From an uncultured Christensenella sp. (GTDB taxonomy: Bacteria > Bacillota > Clostridia > Christensenellales > UBA3700), in NCBI GenBank assembly GCA_910583735.1, contig CAJTXS010000001.1:168059-232058 (forward strand): DNA of 64,000 nt. The letters are read 5' to 3'. Positions 25,843 to 34,428 of this stretch are shown here, in pieces (within the stretch, counting starts at the first letter, position 1; the number at the start of each line of letters is the position of its first letter). Position numbers and translations under genes: made by a program. The notes under the pieces are model-generated. The model saw only the letters and a program-made list of their open reading frames with translations. It made no database searches and was not told where the DNA came from.

Positions 25843-26454
25843 ATGTCTCAATCGATAGTACAGGCGATCAAGCAGGCGGTTGACGAGCCGCTGATTGCCG
25901 TATTCATACTCTCGGCGCTTCCGCTGATAGAGCTTAGAGGCGCGATACCAGCGGCGTTGCTGCTCGGCGTAGCGCCTTGGCAAGCCATGCTCGTGGCTTG
26001 GGCGGGCTCGGGACTTACCGTGCCTGTGATAATCGCGGTATTGAGACCTGCGCTGGAGGCGATGAAACGCAGTAAGCTCTTTAACAGAATTTCGCACTGC
26101 ATAGAAGCTAATTTCTTAAAGCGCACTGATAAGGCGCTCGGAGATAAATTGAGCGAAGGCAAAAAGCTGCTTGCAATATATTTCTTCGTAGCGCTGCCTC
26201 TTCCCATGACAGGCGTATGGTCGGGGAGCGCTGTGGCGGCTTTCTCGGGTGTAGAGTATTATAAATCCGTAGCATGCGTACTTGCGGGCAACTTGACGGC
26301 GGCGGTGCTTTTGACGCTTATATGCGCGTTCTGCACGTCATATGTCGATATAATTCTCAATATCTTCGTAATAGTGACTTTCGCAGTATTGATCGCCTAT
26401 GTCCTTAAAATAATACTTAAAACAGCCATAAAAGGCAAAAAAACGCACAAATAG
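25843..26454 (+). CDS. Small multidrug export protein family (COG2426) membrane protein
   Basis: A 203-residue integral membrane protein. The motif LPLIELRGAIPAAL (about residues 26-39) and a second half with VALPLPMTGVWSGSAVAAF (about 120-138) are characteristic of COG2426, called small multi-drug export proteins. The two motifs in inverted halves indicate re-entrant loops like those of DedA-type transporters. The actual substrate is unknown, and the export label rests on old annotation. It starts 6 nt after spoIIID, so it may be co-transcribed with that gene. Confidence 0.85.
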   Translation: MSQSIVQAIKQAVDEPLIAVFILSALPLIELRGAIPAALLLGVAPWQAMLVAWAGSGLTVPVIIAVLRPALEAMKRSKLFNRISHCIEANFLKRTDKALGDKLSEGKKLLAIYFFVALPLPMTGVWSGSAVAAFSGVEYYKSVACVLAGNLTAAVLLTLICAFCTSYVDIILNIFVIVTFAVLIAYVLKIILKTAIKGKKTHK

Positions 26455-26752
26455 TGCATATAGTATACATAATTATTTATATTTCGATATTACTGCGCAT
26501 TTATTCGAGTGCGCAAAATATACATATCATACCTTCCTTATCTCTTACGGTAAAAATATATCTTTACAATATCTTAGATTTATATTATAATTATTTTAAG
26601 GCAATCGAGTTAACGGGGCGTCGCGGCTATCAACAATATTGTCGGTAGCCGTACAGCCTTGAGTAAATAAAATCTTTTTAATATATTAATTTGTACGACG
26701 AATATATCTGTCGTAGTATTTTTTTAATTCGGTTGTATCAGGGGTGGATATT
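26455..26752. other. AT-rich intergenic region with a 28-nt dyad
   Basis: Nearly 300 bases without a credible gene. The only structured element is a near-perfect dyad at 26624-26651 (arms CGGCTATC and GGTAGCCG around AACAATATTGTC). It has no T-run, so it is not a clear terminator. A 64-codon open frame at its left end has no ribosome-binding site and an implausible composition. Confidence 0.5.
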
Positions 26753-28114
26753 ATGAAGAAGAGGAGCTTGTTGATAGTTGCGATATTACTTGCGACGGCA
26801 GTTGCCTGCGCGCTTTGTTTCGGAGCATGCGACAGCGTCAATCCCGAGTACGGTCAGACAGATCCGTTCGAGAATGTCGGCGCGCCCGAAGCAAGTCCGG
26901 CTAAGCGATTGGATTACAGCTCTTCTATGACCGCAGCCGATCTGCTCGATATAGGCTTCTACAATTATTACAACGCAGATTATGTCGTCTCTGCCAATTA
27001 CGGCTATAACGCTACTATAGGCGGCGGAATGGATATGAACGGTCAGTATATTGACGGTTACAAGATAAGGAAGGGCGTATATAATGACGCAGACCCTCTG
27101 TCGGCGGATTGCTATCACCTGTCGCGTTCCGGCGGACTTGCTCAAAAGACTTGGGAAGAGGGATTGATTGTAGACGGCGATTTGAGGCATCGCATTACGG
27201 ATTCGTCTAATATTGCTTTCAGCAAAGACAGTCAGATGATACGCATAGAGGATGCGGATGATTTTAAGTATACCGAGTACGGCGACGACCTCGACAGCTA
27301 TAACAATACGGTATGCAACGATCCGACAAAGATACTCATGTACGATATCTTCGACACCGGGGCGATGAAGTTGATAAGGAGCAGTATAGACGAAGAGGGC
27401 GACGTCTCGTACGACGCGGCTAAGGGCGTATACTCGTTTAAGATTAAGTTCGATCCGGAGGAGTCTACCGTAGACTATATCCGAGTGATAGAAGCTAATC
27501 TGAAGAAGACGTCCAATGGCGCAAGAATAAGCGAATTTACCAAGCTGGAACTCAATGTTGAGATGTGGGAGAGCGGTTTGATAAAGAAAATCGCCGTAAG
27601 CGAGCAATATAAGTTCGTAATGGCGCTGCCTCTTACCAACGACTATTGGGCGAATGTATACTTCGCTTGGGACGAGGGCAAGACGGGCTATGCGATGAGC
27701 GACTATAGGGACGCTTTCACATCCAATATCGCTATCGAGCGTAACAACAAGGCATACGATAATGCGGGCGGCAAAGAGAGCATGGGCTTAATAGCTAAGA
27801 TTGTAGCCATAGTCGTTCCGATATTGGTAGTTTTGATTGCCGCTATAGCTGTAGGCGTCTATTTCGGTGTCAAGAGGAAGAAGTTAAGGCGCGCTCAAGC
27901 AAGCGATGACGGGGCTGCTTCGGTCGATAATACTTCGGAATCCTCTTGCGACGATCGATCCGAGGCGGGCGCCGACGGCGTTGATGTCGCAGATATCGCA
28001 GGCGATTGCGAAGCTGCTGTAGACGCAGGAGACGGCAATAGCTCGGACATGGGCGGCGAGGATAGTCTTTCCGAAGAGGACGGCGGCGACATATCGGACG
28101 GCGATGCCAAATAA
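26753..28114 (+). CDS. Predicted lipoprotein with C-terminal TM helix and acidic tail
   Basis: A 453-residue protein of unknown family. The signal peptide ends in the lipobox LCFGAC (Cys at about residue 26). The extracytoplasmic part (about 27-340) is beta-rich, with motifs such as KGVYSFKIKFDPEESTVDYI and LELNVEMWESGLIKKIAVSE that resemble a two-sheet lipid-binding-like fold, though I cannot assign it. Residues about 343-368 (LIAKIVAIVVPILVVLIAAI) form a membrane helix, followed by a basic stop-transfer segment and a tail of about 70 residues rich in Asp, Glu, Ser and Gly. GGTGGAT precedes ATG 26753. It begins the unit with two PAP2 genes and a sugar kinase. Confidence 0.75.
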   Translation: MKKRSLLIVAILLATAVACALCFGACDSVNPEYGQTDPFENVGAPEASPAKRLDYSSSMTAADLLDIGFYNYYNADYVVSANYGYNATIGGGMDMNGQYIDGYKIRKGVYNDADPLSADCYHLSRSGGLAQKTWEEGLIVDGDLRHRITDSSNIAFSKDSQMIRIEDADDFKYTEYGDDLDSYNNTVCNDPTKILMYDIFDTGAMKLIRSSIDEEGDVSYDAAKGVYSFKIKFDPEESTVDYIRVIEANLKKTSNGARISEFTKLELNVEMWESGLIKKIAVSEQYKFVMALPLTNDYWANVYFAWDEGKTGYAMSDYRDAFTSNIAIERNNKAYDNAGGKESMGLIAKIVAIVVPILVVLIAAIAVGVYFGVKRKKLRRAQASDDGAASVDNTSESSCDDRSEAGADGVDVADIAGDCEAAVDAGDGNSSDMGGEDSLSEEDGGDISDGDAK

Positions 28115-28132
28115 AATATTACGGTGAGAGTT

Positions 28133-29047
28133 ATGCAAGATACCGCATCGGATAGGAAAAAGCTATATTTGATATTCAATATCGTAGCCTTTGCGTGCGT
28201 TGCCGCGCTTATGGCTGTAGCCGCATTCTACGACTTGGCGCTGAGCAAGGCGGTGGGCGACAGGAGCAATCTGTTCGGCATCTTCTTCGAGGTAGTCGGC
28301 GAGAGTCCCAGCTATCTGATATTGCCTATCGCTTCGCCCATTATCTTCTGTAATGCTCGCAATTTCGATAATAAAAAGATACGTATCACATTGCGCGTCA
28401 TAGGCGCCTTGCTGGGGTGGATAGGCTATTTCGTGTGGATGTTTTCGGGTTCCAAGCCGTCTAAGATAGATATACCGGGCAATACGGTATTTGCGGTATT
28501 CGTCGGATTTGTCGGCGGAGCGTTCGGACTGTGGGTAGGCTCTATGGTCGATAAGAAGGTGATGGACAGACTTCTTAAATGGGCTGTATTTGCAATCGCC
28601 GTGATGCTCGTATCGCTTGTTGTCAATCAGATTCTTAAGTTGTTATGGGGCAGGATGCGCTATCGCGACATGCAGGCGGCGGATAATTACGACGGATTTA
28701 CGCCTTGGTATAAGGTGAATATCGGCAACGGCAAGGAGACATATAAGTCGTTTCCTTCGGGGCATACTTCTTCGGCAGCCAATATATTCGTAATAGCGGT
28801 ACTCTGCGATATCTTCCCTAAGTGGAATAAACTCCGAGTTAGGGCGCTTGTCAATGGATTGTGCACGTTGTTTGTGTGCGTCGTGGCTTTCTCGAGGATA
28901 GTCAACTGCGCGCATTTTCTATCCGACACGCTTGCGGGCGGATATATTACATATTTGATTTTTGTTATTTTGAGATTTGCGTTTTTCTCTAAAGGTAAAT
29001 ACGTTTACGAATTTAAGGAGTTGTCAGGTGAAGAACAGGGTTCTTAA
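28133..29047 (+). CDS. PAP2-family membrane phosphatase (first of two)
   Basis: A 304-residue membrane protein of the PAP2 superfamily. The three phosphatase motifs are visible: KLLWGRMRYRDM (motif 1, in which the usual Arg-Pro is Arg-Tyr), SFPSGHTSSAA (motif 2, about residue 205) and SRIVNCAHFLSDTLAG (motif 3). Such enzymes dephosphorylate phosphatidic acid, undecaprenyl pyrophosphate or similar lipids on the outer membrane face. ATG 28133 follows GGTGAGAG at good spacing. It ends with a 20-nt overlap into a second PAP2 gene. Confidence 0.88.
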   Translation: MQDTASDRKKLYLIFNIVAFACVAALMAVAAFYDLALSKAVGDRSNLFGIFFEVVGESPSYLILPIASPIIFCNARNFDNKKIRITLRVIGALLGWIGYFVWMFSGSKPSKIDIPGNTVFAVFVGFVGGAFGLWVGSMVDKKVMDRLLKWAVFAIAVMLVSLVVNQILKLLWGRMRYRDMQAADNYDGFTPWYKVNIGNGKETYKSFPSGHTSSAANIFVIAVLCDIFPKWNKLRVRALVNGLCTLFVCVVAFSRIVNCAHFLSDTLAGGYITYLIFVILRFAFFSKGKYVYEFKELSGEEQGS

Positions 29048-29918
29048 GTTTTCCGTCGTGTATGCGGCGGTAATGGTCGTTGCGCTTATATTGTTTTGTA
29101 TAGGATCCGTTAAGGACGAAGCTATCGCGGCTAAATTAATGCTGGGCAATAATTTCTTTACTAAAGCGTGCGAGGCTGTAGGTAAATTCCCTCTGTATAT
29201 TGCGGTCGCTTTCGGTTGCAGCATACTGCATTATCACGCCGAGCATAAGCAGCTTGTGTGGCATAGGAGACTGCTTAAGGCGGTATATGTTGCAGGCGGC
29301 GTGATATCTTTCACCTTAATGATGACAGACATATTCGATATGATTTTGTCTCATAAACTCTTGAGTTATGCGGCGTCTTTCTTCGCGGCAATAGGACTTT
29401 ATACATCGCTGTGCTTCTACACGGAGAGACTGGACGACGAGAGGTTAATTAAGTATAAGAAGTGGGCTGTCGCAATAGTAGCGGCAGGCGCGGTAATAGT
29501 GCTGATGACGGCGATATGCAAGATTGCTTGGGGCAGACCTCGACCTTACGAAGTGGCGAGCGGCGAATATATGATAAATAGCAGCGCCGTATTTTCTCCC
29601 TGGTATAAGATCAATAGACAGGGCGGCTCGTCATTCTTTTCGGGACATTCCGCATGCGTAATGGGGATATTTGCCTTTATTCCGTTGCTGATTGCAGACG
29701 AAAGAAAGAAGATTACAGTGATTATCTTCGCCGCTGTATCTTCGGCGGTTGCGTTGATAGTGATATTAAGCAGACTTTTAATGGGCGCGCACTATCTCAC
29801 AGACGTATCCGTAGGCGTCATGGTAGCTGCTACCGCAATGTATGTAGCATCGGTGGTCGCTTTCGGACCTAAGGGCATGAAGATTGATCCCGACGGTAAG
29901 CTCAATAAGTATTTATAA
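29028..29918 (+). CDS. PAP2-family membrane phosphatase (second of two)
   Basis: A 296-residue paralogue of the preceding protein with the canonical motif 1 KIAWGRPRPYE, motif 2 SSFFSGHSACVMG (about residue 203) and motif 3 SRLLMGAHYLTDVSVG. About six to eight membrane helices. GTG 29028 is chosen because AAGGAG lies 7 nt before it, inside the end of the upstream gene. Tandem overlapping copies suggest a recent duplication or a heteromeric pair. Likely substrate: a lipid phosphate or pyrophosphate. Confidence 0.9.
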   Translation: MKNRVLKFSVVYAAVMVVALILFCIGSVKDEAIAAKLMLGNNFFTKACEAVGKFPLYIAVAFGCSILHYHAEHKQLVWHRRLLKAVYVAGGVISFTLMMTDIFDMILSHKLLSYAASFFAAIGLYTSLCFYTERLDDERLIKYKKWAVAIVAAGAVIVLMTAICKIAWGRPRPYEVASGEYMINSSAVFSPWYKINRQGGSSFFSGHSACVMGIFAFIPLLIADERKKITVIIFAAVSSAVALIVILSRLLMGAHYLTDVSVGVMVAATAMYVASVVAFGPKGMKIDPDGKLNKYL

Positions 29919-29926
29919 GGTGAAAT

Positions 29927-31480
29927 ATGAATAAAGGATTATCTCTGATATTCGACGTAGGTACGCAGGCAACGCGAGCGCTCGTAATCGACACCGCGGG
30001 CAACGTGCTTGTCAATATCAAGGAGAAGGGCGAGCTATACATATCCGACTCCAATCAGTACGCGGAGAAGAGTTGCGAGTCGTTCTGGAACGAGATATGT
30101 AACGTCTCTCTCAAGGCTAAAGAAGAGCTCGGCGAGCGATGGGATGATATAGCCGCTGTATCCGTTACGTCTATACGTAATTCTCAGGTGTTTCTCGACA
30201 AGGATTGCAACCCTACGCGCAACGCTATTCTTTGGCTGGACAAGCGCGAGGTCAACTGTCCCGAGAAGCTCCCTCTTCTCAATAGGATTTTGTTTAAGAT
30301 AGCGGGCATGAGCGAGGTTGCGGGCGTTGCAAGGCGCACATGCTATATCAACTGGGTGCGCGTCAATCAGCCGTACGTGTGGGAGCATACTGCCAAGATA
30401 GTTATGCCATCTGCATACTTCAACTATAAGCTCACGGGCAGACTGATAGACAGCAAGGCGTCGCAGGCGGCCAAATTCCCATACAACTACCGCAAGAGGA
30501 CTTGGATGACTAAGCATGCGCTCAATTATCCTGTGTTCGGTTGCCCTGTAGATAAGATGTGCGAGTTGGTCGAGCCGTGCAGCAGATTGGGATATATCAC
30601 TGCTAAGGCGGCTGCCGAGTGCGGAATACGCGAGGGAACGCCGGTTATAGCGTCCGGCGCGGATAAGGCATGCGAGACTTTCGGAGTGGGCGCGATAGAC
30701 TCGCGCATTGCGTCCGTTTCTTTCGGTACGGCGGCGTCTATTCAGATGACTACGGACAAGTATGTGGAGCCTACTTTTGCCATGCCCGCGTATACGGCTG
30801 TAGCGCCCAATAAGTTCAATCCCGAGATACAGATATTCAGGGGCTACTGGATGGTGTCTTGGTTTAAGGAGCAATTTGCGCTCAACGAGAAGAAAGAGGC
30901 GCAGGAGCGCAACGTCATGCCCGAGCAGGTTCTTGACGAGAAGATTAAGGATATCCCTCCCGCAAGCAACGGTCTGATAATTCAGCCCTATTGGGGACCG
31001 GGACTTACCACACCCGAGGCGCGCGGTCTGATGATGGGATTTTCGGATATGCATACCCGATTTCACATGTATAGGGCGATTATCGAAGGCATCGATTTTG
31101 CGTTGCTCGAGGGACTTGAGAATATGGAAAAGCGCACGCATAAGAAAGTCAAACGCATAGCTCTTTCGGGCGGCGGAAGCGCAAGCGAGGTCGTATGTCA
31201 GATAGCCGCGGATATCTTCGGCAGAGAAGTATATCGCGTGCAGACATACGAGACCAGCGGACTTGGCGCCGCTATGGCGTGCTTTATCGGACTGGGCGTA
31301 TTTACGGACAGGGATTCCGCTGCTAAGGCGATGGTTCATGAGCGCGATTGCTTCGTCCCCGACGAAGAGCGAAGCAAAATTTATCGCAGAGTGTACGAGA
31401 ATGCTTATCGCAAGATTTATCCCAGCGTAAGACATATTTATAACGATATGTATTATATGTTTAAGCGCGGAGAACTTTGA
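29927..31480 (+). CDS. FGGY-family carbohydrate kinase
   Basis: A 517-residue ASKHA-fold kinase. The N-terminal phosphate motif is FDVGTQATRALVID (9-22). The catalytic-domain region has NAILWLDKR, the second nucleotide motif SFGTAASIQMT, and the FGGY C-terminal signature is LSGGGSASEVVCQIAADIFG (about 405-424). Members phosphorylate xylulose, ribulose, glycerol, gluconate and other polyols. The signature regions differ from XylB and GlpK, so I leave the substrate open. GGTGA precedes the ATG. It is the last gene of the lipoprotein-PAP2-PAP2 unit, an uncommon setting for a sugar kinase. Confidence 0.88.
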   Translation: MNKGLSLIFDVGTQATRALVIDTAGNVLVNIKEKGELYISDSNQYAEKSCESFWNEICNVSLKAKEELGERWDDIAAVSVTSIRNSQVFLDKDCNPTRNAILWLDKREVNCPEKLPLLNRILFKIAGMSEVAGVARRTCYINWVRVNQPYVWEHTAKIVMPSAYFNYKLTGRLIDSKASQAAKFPYNYRKRTWMTKHALNYPVFGCPVDKMCELVEPCSRLGYITAKAAAECGIREGTPVIASGADKACETFGVGAIDSRIASVSFGTAASIQMTTDKYVEPTFAMPAYTAVAPNKFNPEIQIFRGYWMVSWFKEQFALNEKKEAQERNVMPEQVLDEKIKDIPPASNGLIIQPYWGPGLTTPEARGLMMGFSDMHTRFHMYRAIIEGIDFALLEGLENMEKRTHKKVKRIALSGGGSASEVVCQIAADIFGREVYRVQTYETSGLGAAMACFIGLGVFTDRDSAAKAMVHERDCFVPDEERSKIYRRVYENAYRKIYPSVRHIYNDMYYMFKRGEL

Positions 31481-31564
31481 TTTTTTATACACTTAATCAA
31501 TTTCTATAGATATACCTTAAATAGCCTGCATTGGCTAATATCATTGTAAACTTAGTCGCAATTA

Positions 31565-31597
31565 CGGGGCGGATATTTCCGCCTCGTTAACTTTTTT
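31565..31597 (+). terminator. Terminator after the FGGY kinase
   Basis: Nine-base-pair stem CGGGGCGGA/TCCGCCTCG with loop TATT, followed by TTAACTTTTTT. It lies 84 nt after the kinase stop and immediately before the murC -10 box. Confidence 0.8.
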
Positions 31598-31611
31598 ATA
31601 ATGTCATCGCA

Positions 31612-31617
31612 TATAAT
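31612..31617 (+). promoter_or_regulatory. murC -10 box, 6 nt before the ATG
   Basis: A perfect TATAAT with only six bases to the murC ATG. The -35 is weak (TTAACT at 31587, 19 bp away). No ribosome-binding site is present, so the predicted mRNA starts at the A of ATG. Confidence 0.5.
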
Positions 31618-31623
31618 GTCATT

Positions 31624-32976
31624 ATGGATAAGTTGGTCAGTTATAAAAGTATTCACTTTATAGGTATAGGCGGCGTCAGCATGAAAGCGCTTGCCAAGTA
31701 TTGCAGACTGCGCGGCGTACGCGTATCCGGCAGCGATATAAGGGGCGGGAGCGCTATAGAAAGGTTGGCAGAAGAGGGAATAGAGATTGTAGATTGCGAC
31801 GATATAGAGTGTATCGGTAATTGCGATCTTGTCGTGTATACCGCCGCTATATCTTCGGATAACTTACAGCTCGTAGCAGCTAAGGAGCTTAGGATACCTG
31901 TAATGGAAAGAAAAGCATTCTTAGGGCTTGTCTCACGAGGGTTTAACAAGGTCATTTCCGTCGCCGGTACTCACGGTAAGACAACGTGTACCGCTATGAT
32001 ATCTTCGGTTTTCGATAGGGCGGAGATGCCGTATACGGGGCATATAGGCGGAGATTTGCAGGGCAAGGAATGTAACTTGATTTGCAGAGGGGACGACTAT
32101 TTTGTCACCGAAGCATGCGAATATAATCGCAGTTTTCTCACTTTATCCAGCGATATCGCGCTCATCCTCAATGTGGGCTTTGATCATCCCGACTGCTATA
32201 AAGATATGGACGATATGGTAGAGGCATACAATAGCTTCGTCCGCAACTGCAAGGCGGGCGCCACCGTTATTATTTACGGCGAAGCGCTGCCTCGCATCGA
32301 CGCGCGCGGATATAATGTTGTAACATTCGGCTACGGCAGAGAGTGCGATTATTATCCCGAGCGCATTACTTATAAGGAAGGAAGATATTCATTCTTTATC
32401 TGCGGCAGAGGAGAAAGGCTCGGCAAGATAGATTTGCCCGTTTACGGCAAGCATAATATACTCAACGCATTGGCGGCATTTGCATGTTCTATAGCTTGCG
32501 GAATAGACGCCGAAGTCGTATGCGCGGCTCTAAGCGAGTTTTGCGGAGTAAAGGGACGGTTCGAGAAGAAGGGCGTGAGCGCCGGCGGCGCGCAGATAAT
32601 ATATGATTACGCGCATCACCCCGACGAGATATCCGCGACCGTAGATACCGCGCGGGTGTTCGGCAGAGGCGGTAAGATAATTGCGGTATTCGAGCCGCAT
32701 ACCTTTTCGCGCACAAAGAGTCTCATTAACGAGTTCAGCGCTTCGTTCGCTATGGCGGACGAGATAATCATTCTGCCCACGTTCAAGGCTCGGGAGGATT
32801 ATATCGAGGGCGGTGCGGCGTACGACCTATATGTTGCTGTAAGTAAGAAAGGTTACAACGTTAAATATGCCTGCGATTACGAAAAAGCCGCCCGATTGCT
32901 CGAGACGGCTGAAAAAGGCGATGTGATATTGCTTATGGGCGCGGGCACCGTGTCGGCGCTTGCGACCTACTTGTAA
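31624..32976 (+). CDS. murC: UDP-N-acetylmuramate--L-alanine ligase
   Basis: Adds L-alanine to UDP-MurNAc, the first amino acid of the peptidoglycan stem peptide. The 450-residue product has the N-terminal UDP-binding motif HFIGIGGVSM (11-20), the ATP-binding GTHGKTT (about 115-121), the metal-binding EACEYNRSFL, NVGFDHPD in the central domain, and YDYAHHPDEI in the C-terminal domain. It is transcribed alone, away from a dcw cluster. There is no Shine-Dalgarno sequence. The stop codon directly abuts that of the convergent oxidoreductase gene. Confidence 0.96.
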   Translation: MDKLVSYKSIHFIGIGGVSMKALAKYCRLRGVRVSGSDIRGGSAIERLAEEGIEIVDCDDIECIGNCDLVVYTAAISSDNLQLVAAKELRIPVMERKAFLGLVSRGFNKVISVAGTHGKTTCTAMISSVFDRAEMPYTGHIGGDLQGKECNLICRGDDYFVTEACEYNRSFLTLSSDIALILNVGFDHPDCYKDMDDMVEAYNSFVRNCKAGATVIIYGEALPRIDARGYNVVTFGYGRECDYYPERITYKEGRYSFFICGRGERLGKIDLPVYGKHNILNALAAFACSIACGIDAEVVCAALSEFCGVKGRFEKKGVSAGGAQIIYDYAHHPDEISATVDTARVFGRGGKIIAVFEPHTFSRTKSLINEFSASFAMADEIIILPTFKAREDYIEGGAAYDLYVAVSKKGYNVKYACDYEKAARLLETAEKGDVILLMGAGTVSALATYL

Positions 32977-33957
32977 TCAAGAATTACATTTGATTATTGT
33001 CTTTTTGAGGATGGAAGCCTGAGCGTCGTACAGCTTACCGATAGTATCGGGCGCGTCGGCGAAGCCCACGGTCTCTTTGATGAGGTCCGATACCTTAACC
33101 TTGCCCGTAGCGAGTAGATTGATAGCCATGCTTACCTTACCGATGCCGTTCTTGACTCCGAATATGGTAAGCTCTTTCTCGAGTATGTTGATTAAGTCGA
33201 ACTTGTGATATTTAGTATCGCTGTTGGCGTTCATGAGCGCTATCTTGCCGCCGCGACTGAGGCAGCGGGTAGAGGCGTCTATGTTTTCGGAGATATCCGC
33301 GTCGATTATGAGCGCGGAAGCCATCTTACCGGAAGTGAAACTCTTAACCATATATTCCACATTCTCGCTTGACGAGTCTATTACCATATCTATGCCGAAT
33401 TCTTGCGCGAAGGCAAGGCGCTCTTCGCTCTTGTCGATTATTATGGGCAGAGCTTGATGATATCTGACCAACTGAGCGAGTATTACGTTGGTAACGGATA
33501 CGCCGCTTAGCAGCGCCACCTGCGTCTTTTGCAGAGCCAGCCTCTCCATGAGGTTGCACGCTGTGGCGATGGTATCTATGAATACGAGCGCGTTATCTTC
33601 TATACTGTCGGGGACGTCGTAGATATTATTGAAAGGTACGGTCGCATAGTCGCGCAGATAGCCCTTATCGTAGCATGTCTCGCCTTTCATCTTGGGCAGG
33701 GACGAGAGGAGCACGCGCTGACCGCTCTTATATTCGTGTGTCGGACACTCGCTTATCAGTCCGACAGCGGAAGAGCAGGGGATGATCTTGGACGCGTAAT
33801 CGTATATGGTACGGTTCTTCCTGCCGTAATTGTACAGGTCCTTATTGTCGATGCCCGCTCTGATAATTTTTACTTTTGCGTGTCCCGCGGGTATGACCTC
33901 GTCGGGCTCGTTGACAGCCGTTATTTTACGCTCGCCTTCTAAAATCCACGAATTCAT
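32977..33957 (-). CDS. Zinc-independent MDR-superfamily oxidoreductase
   Basis: A 326-residue member of the medium-chain dehydrogenase/reductase superfamily. The N-terminal GroES-like part has HAKVKIIRAGIDNKDLYNYGR and the nucleotide domain has ALLSGVSVTNVILAQL, where the usual AxGxVG turn is changed. The four-Cys structural zinc lobe and the catalytic Cys/His zinc ligands of alcohol dehydrogenases are not visible. It may be an inactive relative or use a different chemistry. ATG 33957 has GAGGTG before it. There is no terminator between it and the convergent murC. Confidence 0.75.
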   Translation of the reverse strand: MNSWILEGERKITAVNEPDEVIPAGHAKVKIIRAGIDNKDLYNYGRKNRTIYDYASKIIPCSSAVGLISECPTHEYKSGQRVLLSSLPKMKGETCYDKGYLRDYATVPFNNIYDVPDSIEDNALVFIDTIATACNLMERLALQKTQVALLSGVSVTNVILAQLVRYHQALPIIIDKSEERLAFAQEFGIDMVIDSSSENVEYMVKSFTSGKMASALIIDADISENIDASTRCLSRGGKIALMNANSDTKYHKFDLINILEKELTIFGVKNGIGKVSMAINLLATGKVKVSDLIKETVGFADAPDTIGKLYDAQASILKKTIIKCNS

Positions 33958-34045
33958 AAACACCTCGTCAATTCGATTGGGAATATTATAGCACTAAATA
34001 ATTCAAATATCAAGCGGCAAATTAAAATATTGTTTAGCCTATCGC

Positions 34046-34074
34046 TTGACTTAAGTATATTTAATATGTATAAT
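34046..34074 (+). promoter_or_regulatory. Predicted sigma-A promoter of rpmE
   Basis: TTGACT (34046-34051), 17 bp spacer, TATAAT (34069-34074). The leader is about 26 nt and includes GAGGTGAT. Confidence 0.75.
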
Positions 34075-34106
34075 TGACTACGCAATAAAGTATTTGAGGT
34101 GATTAT

Positions 34107-34316
34107 ATGAACGAGAATATACAGCCCGAATATCACGACGCGGTGTTCGAGTGTGCGTGCGGATCCAAATTCGTATGCGGCACCACCAAGCAAGCCGACG
34201 TAATCAAGGTGGAAATTTGCAACAAGTGCCATCCTTTCTTTACCGGCAAGCAGAAGCTCGTTGATACCGGCGGCAGAGTTGAGAAATTCAAGAACCGTTA
34301 TAATTTGAACAAGTAG
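34107..34316 (+). CDS. rpmE: 50S ribosomal protein L31, zinc-binding form
   Basis: The 69-residue large-subunit protein L31. It has the CxC...CxxC zinc site (CACG near residue 16 and CNKCHPF near 37-43), so it is the C+ form that stores zinc. GAGGTGAT precedes the ATG. It is followed by a strong terminator and then by the YqhQ-PrmC and prfA genes, a common Clostridia order. Confidence 0.95.
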   Translation: MNENIQPEYHDAVFECACGSKFVCGTTKQADVIKVEICNKCHPFFTGKQKLVDTGGRVEKFKNRYNLNK

Positions 34317-34332
34317 CAATAACTTCAGACGG

Positions 34333-34362
34333 GTGCGAAGTCATACTTTGCACTCTGTTTTT
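34333..34362 (+). terminator. Terminator of rpmE
   Basis: Nine-base-pair stem GTGCGAAGT/ACTTTGCAC with loop CAT, then TCTGTTTTT. A second hairpin with CAAGCGC/GCGCTTG arms follows at 34366-34388. Confidence 0.8.
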
Positions 34363-34428
34363 AAGCAAGCGCGTCGATAGAGCGCTTGTTTATTTATATA
34401 TATGCGCGTGAGCGCGGACGGGTAAATA

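Noticed and set aside
26454..26648. 64-codon Ile/Tyr-rich open frame
   Set aside because: Composition follows from AT-rich intergenic DNA; no ribosome-binding site.
30035..31492. 485-codon open frame antisense to the FGGY kinase
   Set aside because: Shadow of the real gene; its start lies beyond the kinase stop and there is no promoter.
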